Source: Chrysaora quinquecirrha
Taxonomy: Eukaryota > Cnidaria > Scyphozoa > Semaeostomeae > Pelagiidae
Length of the DNA stretch: 64,000 nt
Direction: 5' to 3'
Assembly (NCBI GenBank): GCA_014526335.1
Contig: JACTAT010000051.1
Span: 1,830,997-1,894,996 of the forward strand
A program made the position numbers and the translations under genes. The notes beneath the pieces were generated by a model. That model saw only the letters and a program-made list of their open reading frames with translations, did not search any database and had not been told where the DNA came from. Positions 1 through 12,000 of the stretch are shown here, piece by piece (position 1 is the first letter of the stretch; each line of letters opens with the position of its first letter).

Positions 1-498
1 GATGGATCTGAAAAGATGCTGCAACATCCATTTGCTGGTATTTACTTACTTCTTGTTTCCATTGTACTGATCGCCATGTATCCATCTTGTGACAAATGGA
101 CAAGAGCAAGAGGTGACACTACCAGAATCTTGTGTGGAGGAGTTGGAGCACTGTTAGCTGGATGGGTGACATTCTATATTGACGAGATGCCAATACCAGA
201 TCCATATGCAGGTGCACCTTACCGATTTCTACCAGTCTCAATTAACTCAGCCATGTCCACTTTTGCAATAATTTTCCTTAGATTCCTCATTGGTATTCTT
301 ATCATATTCCCTGTCAAGTTGATATTCACATTTTTTGTCAAGAGAATTTTGAAGATCCTTGTTCCAGATTCTGAAGAAACTCTTTCCAAAAAGTTGTTTG
401 TTGAGTTAACATATATTTTTATCACTTATACAGCTATAGGTTTTGCTGCAATTTATATTGCTCCACAGACATTTAATTACTTTGGGTTGAAGCACTAA
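1..498 (+). CDS. Sphingosine-1-phosphate phosphatase, C-terminal exon (partial)
   Basis: The frame is open from base 1 to the TAA at 496-498, so the 5' part of the gene lies before the window. The family removes phosphate from sphingosine-1-phosphate at the ER membrane. Seen: several hydrophobic helices, and the motif DKWTRARGDTTRIL followed by a Gly-rich stretch (GGVGALLAGW), matching my memory of the SGPP1/SGPP2 C-terminal half (a D-W-S-x-RGDT pattern). A late FVELTYIFITYTAIGF segment matches the family's VELPYRYITY region. The lipid-phosphatase catalytic motifs would be upstream and are not visible. SGPP1 and SGPP2 cannot be told apart here. Confidence 0.82.
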   Translation, partial: DGSEKMLQHPFAGIYLLLVSIVLIAMYPSCDKWTRARGDTTRILCGGVGALLAGWVTFYIDEMPIPDPYAGAPYRFLPVSINSAMSTFAIIFLRFLIGILIIFPVKLIFTFFVKRILKILVPDSEETLSKKLFVELTYIFITYTAIGFAAIYIAPQTFNYFGLKH

Positions 499-1354
499 TC
501 TGCAAGTAAAATCTATGTTGCCAATGTAGCATATATTTTTGTTTGATGGAATTAAGACTTACAAAAGCATATATACTTATATGTAATTAGGCATTGTGAT
601 GTTTCAGAAAAATGCACTTGATAAACAGTGGTGCTGTGGAGGAACTGCAAGAGAAACAGTCTGTTTCAAAAGCGCAACATTTTTAACTGTTTGTTAGCTC
701 CAGAGAGATCGCTAAGCTCTCACTATATGATTCTTGCACCACAACACCACTGCTCCAAAATCCGCAAATCAACTCTTTACATAACACTTGTTTCTGTCTA
801 GATTTCATATATTTGTTCTGTCTAAGGTTTTAGATAAGCGTTTGTATGTTCAGAGATTATATAATTAGAATATGTGCGGCATTTTCAAAATAACAGAGAA
901 AATGCACCACTTTTTTGTTGCAATAATTATTTGGAACCATCCCCTAACAGAAATTTAGAGTAACCTTAGAGTAAATTTAGATCATTGCCATTCTGTGCAT
1001 CAGCAATTCAATGTATTATGTTGTCAACATAGAGTTGTCAATAAGAGCAACTAATCATTTACTAGCTGCACTCTAGCAATGTCATTTTAATAATAAGTGG
1101 CAAAGATGTATCAAAAGTCAAGTCTAATCAATTAAGAGATCGAAATAATTTAGTTTAATATATCTTTTATTATTAAGGGATTTATCCAGGAAGTAATTTG
1201 CATTATCAGGAGGGATAGTCAACCGATCTATGCCAAACAGATTTAATAGAGAAGCAAAACCCTGGACAAGTCCCTTTGAAAGTAGAAAATTATTTTTGAA
1301 TGTTATTATAGCTTTGCTGATGTTATCTTTAATTCTTATATTCTTTAAAAGTTA
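499..1354. other. 3' region between converging SGPP-like and COMMD1 genes
   Basis: AT-rich sequence between two tail-to-tail stop codons, presumably holding both 3' UTRs. No canonical AATAAA was found close to the SGPP-like stop. Imperfect complementary segments near 628-645 (cagtggtgctgtgg) and 738-755 (ccacaacaccactg) could form a long hairpin in the transcript. Confidence 0.5.
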
Positions 1355-1459
1355 TCAGTTGTTTGCAAGCAATGCAATCTTGTCTTTGATTTTTTGAAAT
1401 TTTCTCAGTGTTTCATCTAGCTGTTCTGCATCCATCTCAAACAATATCTTCTCTGTTTT
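1355..1459 (-). CDS. COMMD1: COMMD1, exon 2 (terminal)
   Basis: Short exon after a pyrimidine-rich acceptor (ttccttttcag at 1460-1470). It codes for 34 residues beginning KTEKILFEMDAEQLDETL and ending ALLANN before the TGA at 1355-1357. Joined in phase 0 to exon 1, this continues the COMM domain where human COMMD1 has its last strand and helix (EFLCLEFD... region). The two exons give about 185 aa; human COMMD1 is 190. Confidence 0.85.
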   Translation of the reverse strand, partial: KTEKILFEMDAEQLDETLRKFQKIKDKIALLANN

Positions 1460-1614
1460 CTGAAAAGGAAGCAAAAAGATAGTTATAACCTGCATTTCCA
1501 TTTTGCTTTTAAGTTAAAATATCGAAAGAAAGAGAAGGGGATAACAACAAGTGTAGGATATTGGGTTGGAATGTGTACAATTCTTAAAAACTGCACAGTT
1601 TCCAAGTCTGTTAA

Positions 1615-1875
1615 GACTAGGAGACTTGTCGCGTGTGACACTGTATTTGGAGTGTCTCTGAGGGTGGCTAAACATGCGAGTGACAAGTGAGCAACAAGTC
1701 GCATGAGACACTTGCTTGTCACGAGGAAAAGAAAAGTTTCATTGTCTCCCAGAAACATTGCATACTTCTTGCTGCAAATTTTGCTGCATGCTACAAAGTT
1801 TCTGAGGTGGCTAAACTGGGAGACAACGAGGGGACATCACTGTTGTGCGCAACGTGTCTCCTATTCCAGCCAGGT
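1615..1875. mobile_element. MITE-like element in the COMMD1 intron
   Basis: Ends are imperfect inverted copies: taggagacttgtcgcgtgtg near 1618 and the complement of gcgcaacgtgtctcctatt near 1849-1867. No coding capacity. A related copy in the opposite orientation lies at 48340-48475 in a gene B intron and shares the acatgcgagtgacaag word. Confidence 0.5.
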
Positions 1876-2053
1876 CTTTAGAAGGAATCTCAGATTGGGG
1901 GGGAGGCGGAACAATTGAAAGTTTTCGATGACATAGTGATTTTATAACATCATGATCATCTGTTGTGTTTTATTTTATTAGCCCCCAACCACCCCCGTCG
2001 GTTCCAATGGGGCCGGTTGTTTTTTATTTGAAGGAACTCTGATTGATACTGAC

Positions 2054-2506
2054 ATTTTCGGGCTGCTCGATTTCAAGTTCGTAAATAGCAACTGGAGTAT
2101 TGATTTGATTCATATTTCTGCCATGAGTTTTGTAATCTATTCTCCAGTTACTTTGCTTCAATCTGTTACCAAAAACGCTTCGTTCAACCATAACATTGTG
2201 AATTTTACTTTTGTGACTTTTCCAGAATCTGGCAACAGCTGCAGCTTGTTCCTCGGCTAAAGCTTTTTCCCTACGCTGCATCTGGGAACTTAAAAATGCT
2301 TCAAGCTGCCTAAAATCCATGTCAGAATTCACCACTGTATGCATTATGTTTTGAAATTTTTCTAACAATGCATAAAAAACAGCTTGCTCCATATCTGGAA
2401 AAAGCTCTTCGTGCAAAAATTGGTCGGTTATTTCTTCTTCATCATAGTATTCTCGCTTTGCCAAACCGTTGAGAAGGCCTAAAACATTTTTGTCCACGCC
2501 CGCCAT
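2054..2506 (-). CDS. COMMD1: COMMD1, exon 1
   Basis: COMMD proteins act in the COMMD/CCDC22/CCDC93 (Commander) complex in endosomal recycling; COMMD1 also influences copper homeostasis and NF-kB. Residues 1-100 are the helical N-terminal domain (LLNGLAKREYYDEEEI, then DMDFRQLEAFLSSQ, matching the COMMD1-specific DMDFNQLEAFL). The COMM domain starts at FWKSHKSKIH and contains NWRIDYKTHGR and NTPVAIYELEIEQ, very close to human WRVDGKSQSR and HTPVAIIELEL. I chose the ATG at 2506 (MAGVDKN, context caatATGG) because it sits at the family's N-terminus; an in-frame ATG at 2563 would add 19 residues. The donor after EQPEN (GTCAGT) joins exon 2 in frame. Confidence 0.9.
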
Positions 2507-3002
2507 ATTGTTTCCTTCTTGAATCTTGTTCCGGAAGAACAAAATGCATAAATTATCTAGCAAATGAATAAATTACCACAACCTTGAAATAAATTAGTTA
2601 AATTATCATAAATTAAAGATGACAAGAAAACCGGAAAATGGGTACATTGGTCAATGGTAAGCAATAGTACGTGATCAACATTGTGGTCACCTACTACTGT
2701 ACTACAAGCAGTTTTCAGTACTTCTCCGAACTACTCAACACTTTTCGGTACTGCAGAGCACTTGTACTCCACAGTACTATCCGATACAAATATTTTGTTG
2801 ATACTTCAAAGTACTTTTCGATATACATTTTGACAATTTCAGCACAAGCACTTCTTGATACTTTGTGGCACATCTCGTCATCGGTATACCTCACCGTGTT
2901 TTGTGCAAATAATAAGTTGTTCTTGGTACTTTGTGAAACATCTCTATCACCTTGTTACCAGTCTATGGCGGTAATAATGTTGGTAAGAATTCCAAAAGAC
3001 TG
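2507..3002. other. COMMD1 upstream region
   Basis: Presumed 5' flank of COMMD1. About 2690-2980 is unusually rich in GTACT/AGTAC words. I see no TATA box or convincing gene here; the small plus-strand reading frame at 2671-3003 has no recognisable product. Confidence 0.4.
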
Positions 3003-6000
3003 AAGAAAATCGACCGATTTTGACCAAAGGCTAAGGTAATACTAAGGAAAAATAAGCAGAAATCCAGGGTTTTCAAAATTTTCAAGACCTCCTAAAATAC
3101 AATTACAAGGCCATGCATAACCTTTTTACACATCTAAGGGGTAATTATGATGCTTAGAAGTCAATAAAACTGAAGAAAATAGACCCTAGAAATCGACCGA
3201 TTTTGGCCAAAAAGGTATGGTTAAGAGCTAAAAGCTAAGGAAAAATTGTCAAAAATCGCCCGAAATCGAGGGTTTTGAAAATTGTCCAGAACCTCCTAAA
3301 ATACAAGTATAAAGCCATAATTAACCTTTTAGCCATCTATCGGGTTAGTATGATGCTCAGAAGTCCATAAAATTAAAGAAAACAGACTCCAGAAATCGAC
3401 CGAATTTTGCCAAAAAGGTAAGGTTATATAAACTAAGGGAAAATAGCCGGAAGGTGCCCAAAATCGAGGGTTAAAAAAATTGTCCAAATCTTCCTAAAAT
3501 ACAAATATAAAGCCATAACTAACCTTTTTATCCATCTAATGGGTTATTATGGTGCTTAGAAGTCCATAAAATCGAAGAAAAAAGACCACAGAAATCGACC
3601 GAACTTTGCCAAAAAGGTAAGGTTATACTAAGGGAAAATAGCCAAAAATCGCCTAAAATCGAGGGTTTTGAAAATTGTCTAAAACCTTCCAAAATACCAA
3701 TATAAAACCATAATTAACCTCTTTAGTCATCAATGGGGATATTATGACGATTAAAAGTCCATAAAACTAAAGAACATAGACCCCAGAAATCGACCGATTT
3801 TGGCCAAAAAGGTAAGGTTATATATACTAAGGGAAAATAGCCAAAAATTGACAAAAATCGAGGGTTTTGAAAATTGTCCAAATCTTCCTAAAATACCAAT
3901 ATAAAGCCATAATTAACCTTTTTAGTCATCTATGGGGTTATTATGATGCTTAGAAGTCCATAAAGCTATAGAAAATAGACCCAAGAAATCGACCAATTTT
4001 TGCCAAAAAGGTAAGGTTATACTAAGGAAAAATAGCCAAAAAGTGCCCAAAATCGAGGGTTTTAAAAATTGTCCAAATCTTCCTAAAATACCAATATAAA
4101 GCCATAACTAACCTTTTTAGCCATCTATGGGGTTATTATGGTGCTTAGAAGTAGATAAAACTAAGGAAAATAGACCCCAGAAATCGACCGATTTTTGCCA
4201 AAAAGGTAAGGTTATACTAAGGGAAAATAGCCAAAAAGTGCCCGAAATCGAGGGTTTTAAAAATTGACCAAAACCTCCTAAAATACAACTATAAGGCTAT
4301 AATTAACCTTTTTAGCCAACTATGGGGTTATTATAATGCTTAAAAGTAGATAAAACTAAGGAAAATAGACCCCAGAATTCGACCGATTTTTGCCAAAAAG
4401 GTAAGGTTATACTAAGGGAAAATAGCCAAAAATCGCCCGAAATCGAGGGTTTTGAAAATTGTTCAAAACCTCCTAAAATACAAATGTAAAGCCATACTTA
4501 ACCTCTTTAATAATCTATGGGGTTATTATGATGCTTGGAAGTCCATAAAGCTATAGAAAATAGACCCAAGAAATCGACCAATTTTTGCCAAAAAGGTAAG
4601 GTTATACTAAGGAAAAATAGCCAAAAAGTGCCCAATATCGAGGGTTTTAAAAATTGTCCAAATCTTCCTAAAATACCAATATAAAGCCATAACTAACCTT
4701 TTTAGCCATCTATGGGGTTATTATGGTGCTTAGAAGAAGATAAAACTAAGGAAAATAGACCTCAGAAATCGACCGATTTTTGCCAAAAAGGTAAGGTTAT
4801 ACTAAGGGATAGCCAAAAAGTGCCCGAAATCGAGGGTTTTAAAAATTGACCAAAACCTCCTAAAATACAACTATAAGGCTATAATTAACCTTTTTAGCCA
4901 ACTATGGGGTTATTATAATGCTTAAAAGTAGATAAAACTAAGGAAAATAGACCCCAGAAGTCGACCGATTTTTGCCAAAAAGGTAAGGTTATACTAAGGG
5001 AAAATCACCAAAAATTGACCAAAATCGAGGGTTTTGAAAATTGTCCAAAACCTCCTAGAATACCATTATAAAGCCATAATTAACCTCTTTAATAATCTAT
5101 GGGGTTATTATGATGCTTGGAGGTCCATAAAAATAAAGAAAATAGACCCCAGAAATTGACCGATTTTGGCAAAAAAGGTAAGGTTATACAAAGGGAAAAT
5201 AGCCAAAAATAGCCAGAAATCGAAGGTTTTGAAAATTGTCCAAAACCTCCCAAAATACCAATATAAAGCCATACTTAACCTTTTTAGTCATCTATGGGGT
5301 TATTATGATGCTTAGAAGTCCATAAAACTAAAGAAAATAGACCCCAGAAATCGACCGATTTTTGCCAAAAAGGTAAAGTTATACTAAGGGAAAATAGCCA
5401 AAAATAGCCAGAAATCGAGGGTTTTGAAAATTGTCCAAAACCTCCCAAAATACCAATATAAAGCCATACTTAACCTTTTTAGCCAACTATGGGGTTATTA
5501 TGATGCTTAGAAGTGCATAAAACTAAAGAAAAAAGGCCCCAAAAATCGACCGATTTTGGCCAAAAAGGTAAGGTTATACTAAGGGAAAATAGCCAAAAAG
5601 TGCCCAAATTCGAGGGTTTTGAAATTTGTCCAAAACCTCCTTAAATACAAATATAAAGCCATAACTAACCTTTTTAGCCAACTATGGGGTTATTGTGATG
5701 CTGAAAAGTCGATAAAACTAAGGAAAATAGACCCCAGAAATCGACCGATTTTTGCCAAAAAGGTAAGGTTATACTAAGGGAAAATCGCAAAAAATAGCCA
5801 AAAATCTAGGGTGTTGAAAATTGTCCAAAACCTCCCAAAATACCAATATAAAGCCATAAGTAACCTTTTTAGCCAACTATGGGGTTATTATAATGCTTAA
5901 AAGTAGATAAAACTAAGGAAAATAGACCCCAGAAATCGACCGATTTTTGCCAAAAAGGTAAGGTTATACTAAGGGAAAATCGCAAAAAATCGCCCAAAAT

Positions 6001-9000
6001 CGAGGGTTTTGAAAATTGTCCAAAACCTCCCAAAATACCAATATAAAGCCATACTTAACCTTTTTAGCCTTGTATGGGGTTATTATAATGCTTAGAAGTC
6101 CATAAAACTAAGGAAAATAGACCCCAGAAATCGACCGATTTTTGCCAAAAAGGTAAGGTTATACTAAGGGAAAATAGCCAAAAATAGCCAGAAATCGAGG
6201 GTTTTGAAAATTGTCCAAAACCTCCCAAAATACCAATACTAAGCCATACTTAACCTTTTTAGTCATCTATGGGGTTATTATGATGCTTAGAAGTGCATAA
6301 AACTAAAGAAAAAAGACCCCAAAAATCGACCGATTTTGGCCAAAAAGGTAAGGTTATACTAAGGGAAAATAGCCAAAAATATCCAGAAATCTAAGGTTTT
6401 GAAAATTGTCCAAAACCTCCCAAAATACCAATATAAAACCATAATTAACCTCTTTAGTCATCAATGGGGTTATTATGACGCTTAAAAGTCCATAAAACTA
6501 AAGAACATAGACCCCAGAAATCGACCGATTTTGGCCAAAAAGGTAAGGTTATATATACTAAGGGAGAATAGCCAAAAATTGACAAAAATCGAGGGTTTTG
6601 AAAATTGTCCAAATCTTCCTAAAATACCAATATAAAGCCATAATTAACCTTTTTAGTCATCTATGGGGTTATTATGATGCTTAGAAGTCCATAAAGCTAT
6701 AGAAAATAGACCCAAGAAATCGACCAATTTTTGCCAAAAAGGTAAGGTTATACTAAGGAAAAATAGCCAAAAAGTGCCCAAAGTCGAGGGTTTTAAAAAT
6801 TGTCCAAATCTTCCTAAAATACCAATATAAAGCCATAACTAACCTTTTTAGCCATCTATGGGGTTATTATGGTGCTTAGAAGTAGATAAAACTAAGGAAA
6901 ATAGACCCCAGAAATCGACCGATTTTTGCCAAAAAGGTAAGGTTATACTAAGGGAAAATAGCCAAAAAGTGCCCGAAATCGAGGGTTTTAAAAATTGACC
7001 AAAACCTCCTAAAATACAACTATAAGGCTATAATTAACCTTTTTAGCCAACTATGGGGTTATTATAATGCTTAAAAGTAGATAAAACTAAGGAAAATAGA
7101 CCCCAGAAATCGACCGATTTTTGCCAAAAAGGTAAGGTTATACTAAGGGAAAATCACCAAAAATTGACCAAAATCGAGGGTTTTGAAAATTGTCCAAAAC
7201 CTCCTAGAATACCATTATAAAGCCATAATTAACCTCTTTAATAATCTATGGGGTTATTATGATGCTTGGAGGTCCATAAAAATAAAGAAAATAGACCCCA
7301 GAAATTGACCGATTTTGGCAAAAAAGGTAAGGTTATACAAAGGGAAAATAGCCAAAAATAGCCAGAAATCGAAGGTTTTGAAAATTGTCCAAAACCTCCC
7401 AAAATACCAATATAAAGCCATACTTAACCTTTTTGGTCATCTATGGGGTTATTATGATGCTTAGAAGTCCATAAAACTAAAGAAAATAGACCCCAGAAAT
7501 CGACCGATTTTTGCCAAAAAGGTAAAGTTATACTAAGGGAAAATAGCCAAAAATAGCCAGAAATCGAGGGTTTTGAAAATTGTCCAAAACCTCCCAAAAT
7601 ATCAATATAAAGCCATACTTAACCTTTTTAGCCAACTATGGGGTTATTATGATGCTTAGAAGTGCATAAAACTAAAGAAAAAAGGCCCCAAAAATCGACC
7701 GATTTTGGCCAAAAAGGTAAGGTTATACTAAGGGAAAATAGCCAAAAAGTGCCCAAATTCGAGGGTTTTGAAAATTGTCCAAAACCTCCCAAAATACCAA
7801 TATAAAGCCATACTTAACCTTTTTAGCCTTGTATGGGGTTATTATAATGCTTAGAAGTCCATAAAACTAAGGAAAATAGACCCCAGAAATCGACCGATTT
7901 TTGCCAAAAGGTAAGGTTATACTAAGGAAAATAGCCAAAATAGCCAGAAATCGAGGGTTTTGAAAATTGTCCAAAACCTCCCAAAATACCAATACTAAGC
8001 CATACTTAACCTTTTAGTCATCTATGGGGTTATTATGATGCTTAGAAGTGCATAAAACTAAAGAAAAAGACCCCAAAAATCGACCGATTTTGGCCAAAAG
8101 GTAAGGTTATACTAAGGAAAATAGCCAAAATATCCAGAAATCTAAGGTTTTGAAAATTGTCCAAAACCTCCCAAAATACCAATATAAAGCCATACTTAAC
8201 CTTTTAGCCTTGTATGGGGTTATTATAATGCTTAGAAGTCCATAAAACTAAAGAAAAAGACCCCAAAATCGACCGATTTTGGCCAAAAGGTAAGGTTATA
8301 CAAAAGGAAAATAGCCAAAAGTGCCCAAATTCAAGGGTTATGAAAATTGTCCAAAACCTCCTTAAATACAAATATAAAGCCATAACTAACCTTTTAGCCA
8401 ACTATGGGGTTATTGTGATGCTTAAAAGTCGATAAAACTAAGGAAAATAGACCCCAGAAATCGACCGATTTTTGCCAAAAAGGTAAAGTTATACTAAGGG
8501 AAAATAGCCAAAAATAGCCAGAAATCGAGGGTTTTGAAAATTGTCCAAAAAAAACCTCCCAAAATACCAATATAAAGCCATGAGTAACCTTTTTAGCCAA
8601 CTATGGGGTTATTATAATGCTTAAAAGTAGATAAAACTAAGGAAAATAGACCCCAGAAATCGACCGATTTTTGCCAAAAAGGTAAGGTTATACTAAGGGA
8701 AAATAGCCAAAAATAGCCAGAAATCGAGGGTTTTGAAAATTGTCCAAAACCTCCTAAAATACAAATATAAAGCCATAACTCACCTTTTTAGCCAACTATC
8801 GGGTTATTGTGATGCTTAAAAGTCGATAAAACTAAGGAAAATAGACCCAAGAAATCGACCGATTTTTGCCAAAAAGGTAAGTTTATACTAAGGGAAAATC
8901 GCAAAAAATAGCCCAAATTCGAGGGTTTTGAAAATTGTCCAAAACCTCCTAAAATACCAATATAAAGCCATACTTAACCTTTTTAGCCTTGTATGGGGTT

Positions 9001-12000
9001 ATTATAATGCTTAGAAGTCCATAAAACTAAGGAAAATAGACCCCAGAAATCGACCGATTTTTGTCAAAAGGTAAGGTTATACTAAGGAAAATAGCCAAAA
9101 GTGCCCAAATTCGAGGGTTTTGAAAATTGTCCTAAACTTCCTTAAAACAAATATAAAGCCATAACTAACCTTTTAGCCAACTATGGGGTTATTGTGATGC
9201 TTAAAAGTCGATAAAACTAAGGAAAATAGACCCCGGAAATCGACCGATTTTTGCCAAAAAGGTAAAGTTATACTAAGGGAAAATAGCCAAAAATAGCCAG
9301 AAATCGAGTGTTTTGAAAATTGTCCAAAAAAAACCTCCCAAAATACCAATATAAAGCCATAAGTAACCTTTTTAGCCAACTATGGGGTTATTATGATGCT
9401 TAAAAGTCGATAAAACTAAGGAAAATAGACCCCAGAAATCGACCGACTTTTGCCAAAAAGGTAAGGTTATACTAAGGGAAAATAGCCAAAAATAGCCAGT
9501 TATCGAGGGTTTTGAAAATTGTCCAAAACCTCCCAAAATACCAATATAAAGCCATACTTAACCTTTTTATCCTTGTATGGGGTTATTATAATGCTTAGAA
9601 GTCCATAAAACTAAAGAAAAAAGGCCCCAAAAATCGACCGATTTTGGCCAAAAAGGTAAGGTTATACTAAGGGAAAATAGCCAAAAAGTGCCCAAATTCG
9701 AGGGTTTTGAAAATTGTCCAAAACCTCCTTAAATACAAACATAAAGCCATAACTAACCTTTTCAGCCAACTATGGGGTTATTGTGATGCTTAAAAGTCGA
9801 TAAAACTAAGGAAAATAGACCCCAGAAATCGACCGATTTTTGCCAAAAAGGTAAGGTTATACTAAGGGAAAATCGCAAAAAATAGCCAGAAATCGAGGGT
9901 GTTGAAAATTGTCCAAAACCTCCCAAAATACCAAAATAAAGCCATAAGTAACCTTTTTAGCCAACTATGGGGTTATTATAATGCTTAAAAGTAGATAAAA
10001 CTAAGGAAAATAGACCCCAGAAATCGACCGATTTTTGCCAAAAAGGTAAGGTTATACTAAGGGAAAATCGCAAAAAATCGCCCAAAATCGAGGGTTTTGA
10101 AAATTGTCCAAAACCTCCCAAAATACCAATATAAAGCCATACTTAACCTTTTTAGCCTTGTATGGGGTTATTATAATGCTTAGAAGTCCATAAAACTAAG
10201 GAAAATAGACCCCAGAAATCGACCGATTTTTGCCAAAAAGGTAAGGTTATACTAAGGGAAAATAGCCAAAAATAGCCAGAAATCGAGGGTTTTGAAAATT
10301 GTCCAAAACCTCCCAAAATACCAATATATGCCATACTTAACCTTTTTAGTCATCTATGGGGTTATTATGATGCTTAGAAGTGCATAAAACTAAAGAAAAA
10401 AGACCCCAAAAATCGACCGATTTTGGCCGAAAAGGTAAGGTTATACTAAGGGAAAATAGCCAAAAATATCCAGAAATCTAGGGTTTTGAAAATTGTCCAA
10501 AACCTCCCAAAATACCAATATAAAGCCATACTTACCCTTTTTAGCCTTGTATGGGGTTATTATAATGCTTAGAAGTCCATAAAACTAAAGAAAAAAGACC
10601 CCAAAAATCGACCGATTTTGGCCAAAAAGGTAAGGTTATACTAAGGGAAAATAGCCAAAAAGTGCCCAAATTCAAGGGTTTTGAAAATTGTCCAAAACCT
10701 CCTTAAATACAAATATAAAGCCATAACTAACCTTTTTAGCCAACTATGGGGTTATTGTGATGCTTAAAAGTCGATGAAACTAAGGAAAATGGACCCCAGA
10801 AATCGACCGATTTTTGCCAAAAAGGTAAAGTTATACTAAGGGAAAATAGCCAAAAATAGCCAGAAATCGAGGGTTTTGAAAATTGTCCAAAAAAAAACCT
10901 CCCAAAATACCAATATAAAGCCATAAGTAACCTTTTTAGCCAACTATGGGGTTATTTTGATGCTTAAAAGTCGATAAAACTAAGGAAAATAGACCCCAGA
11001 AATCGACCGATTTTTGCCAAAAAGGTAAGGTTATACTAAGGGAAAATCGCAAAAAATCGCCCAAAATCGAGGGTTTTGAAAATTGTCCAAAACCTCCTAA
11101 AATACAACTATAAGGCTATAATTAACCATTTTAGCCAACTATGGGGTTATTGTGATGCTTAAAAGTCGATAAAACTAAGGAAAATAGACCCCAGAAATCG
11201 ACCGATTTTGGCCAAAGAGGTAAGGTTATACTAAGGGAAAATAGCCAAAAATCGCCTAAAATCGAGGGTTTTGAAAATTGTCCAAAACCTCCCAAAATAC
11301 CAATATAAAGCCATACTTAACCTTTTTAGCCTTGTATGGGGTTATTATAATGCTTAGAAGTCCATAAAACTAAGGAAAATAGACCCCAGAAATCGACCGA
11401 TTTTTGCCAAAAAGGTAAGGTTATACTAAGGGAAAATCGCAAAAAATCGCCCAAAATCGAGGGTTTTGAAAATTGTCCAAAACCTCCTAAAATACAACTA
11501 TAAGGCTATAATTAACCTTTTTAGCCAACTATGGGGTTATTGTGATGCTTAAAAGTCGATAAAACTAAGGAAAATAGACCCCAGAAATCGACCGATTTTG
11601 GCCAAAGAGGTAAGGTTATACTAAGGGAAAATAGCCAAAAATCGCCTAAAATCGAGGGTTTTGAAAATTGTCCAAAACCTCCCAAAATACCAATATAAAG
11701 CCATACTTAACCTTCTTAGCCTTGTATGGGGTTATTACAATGCTTAGAAGTCCGTAAAACTAAGGAAAATAGACCCCAGAAATCGACCGATTTTTGCCAA
11801 AAAGGTAAGGTTATACTAAGGGAAAATAGCCAAAAATAGCCAGAAATCGAGGGTTTTGAAAATTGTCCAAAACCTCCCAAAATACCAATATTAAGCCATA
11901 CTTAACCTTTTAGTCATCTATGGGGTTATTATGATGCTTAGAAGTGCATAAAACTAAAGAAAAAGACCCGAAAAATCGACCGAATTTGGCCAAAAGGTAA

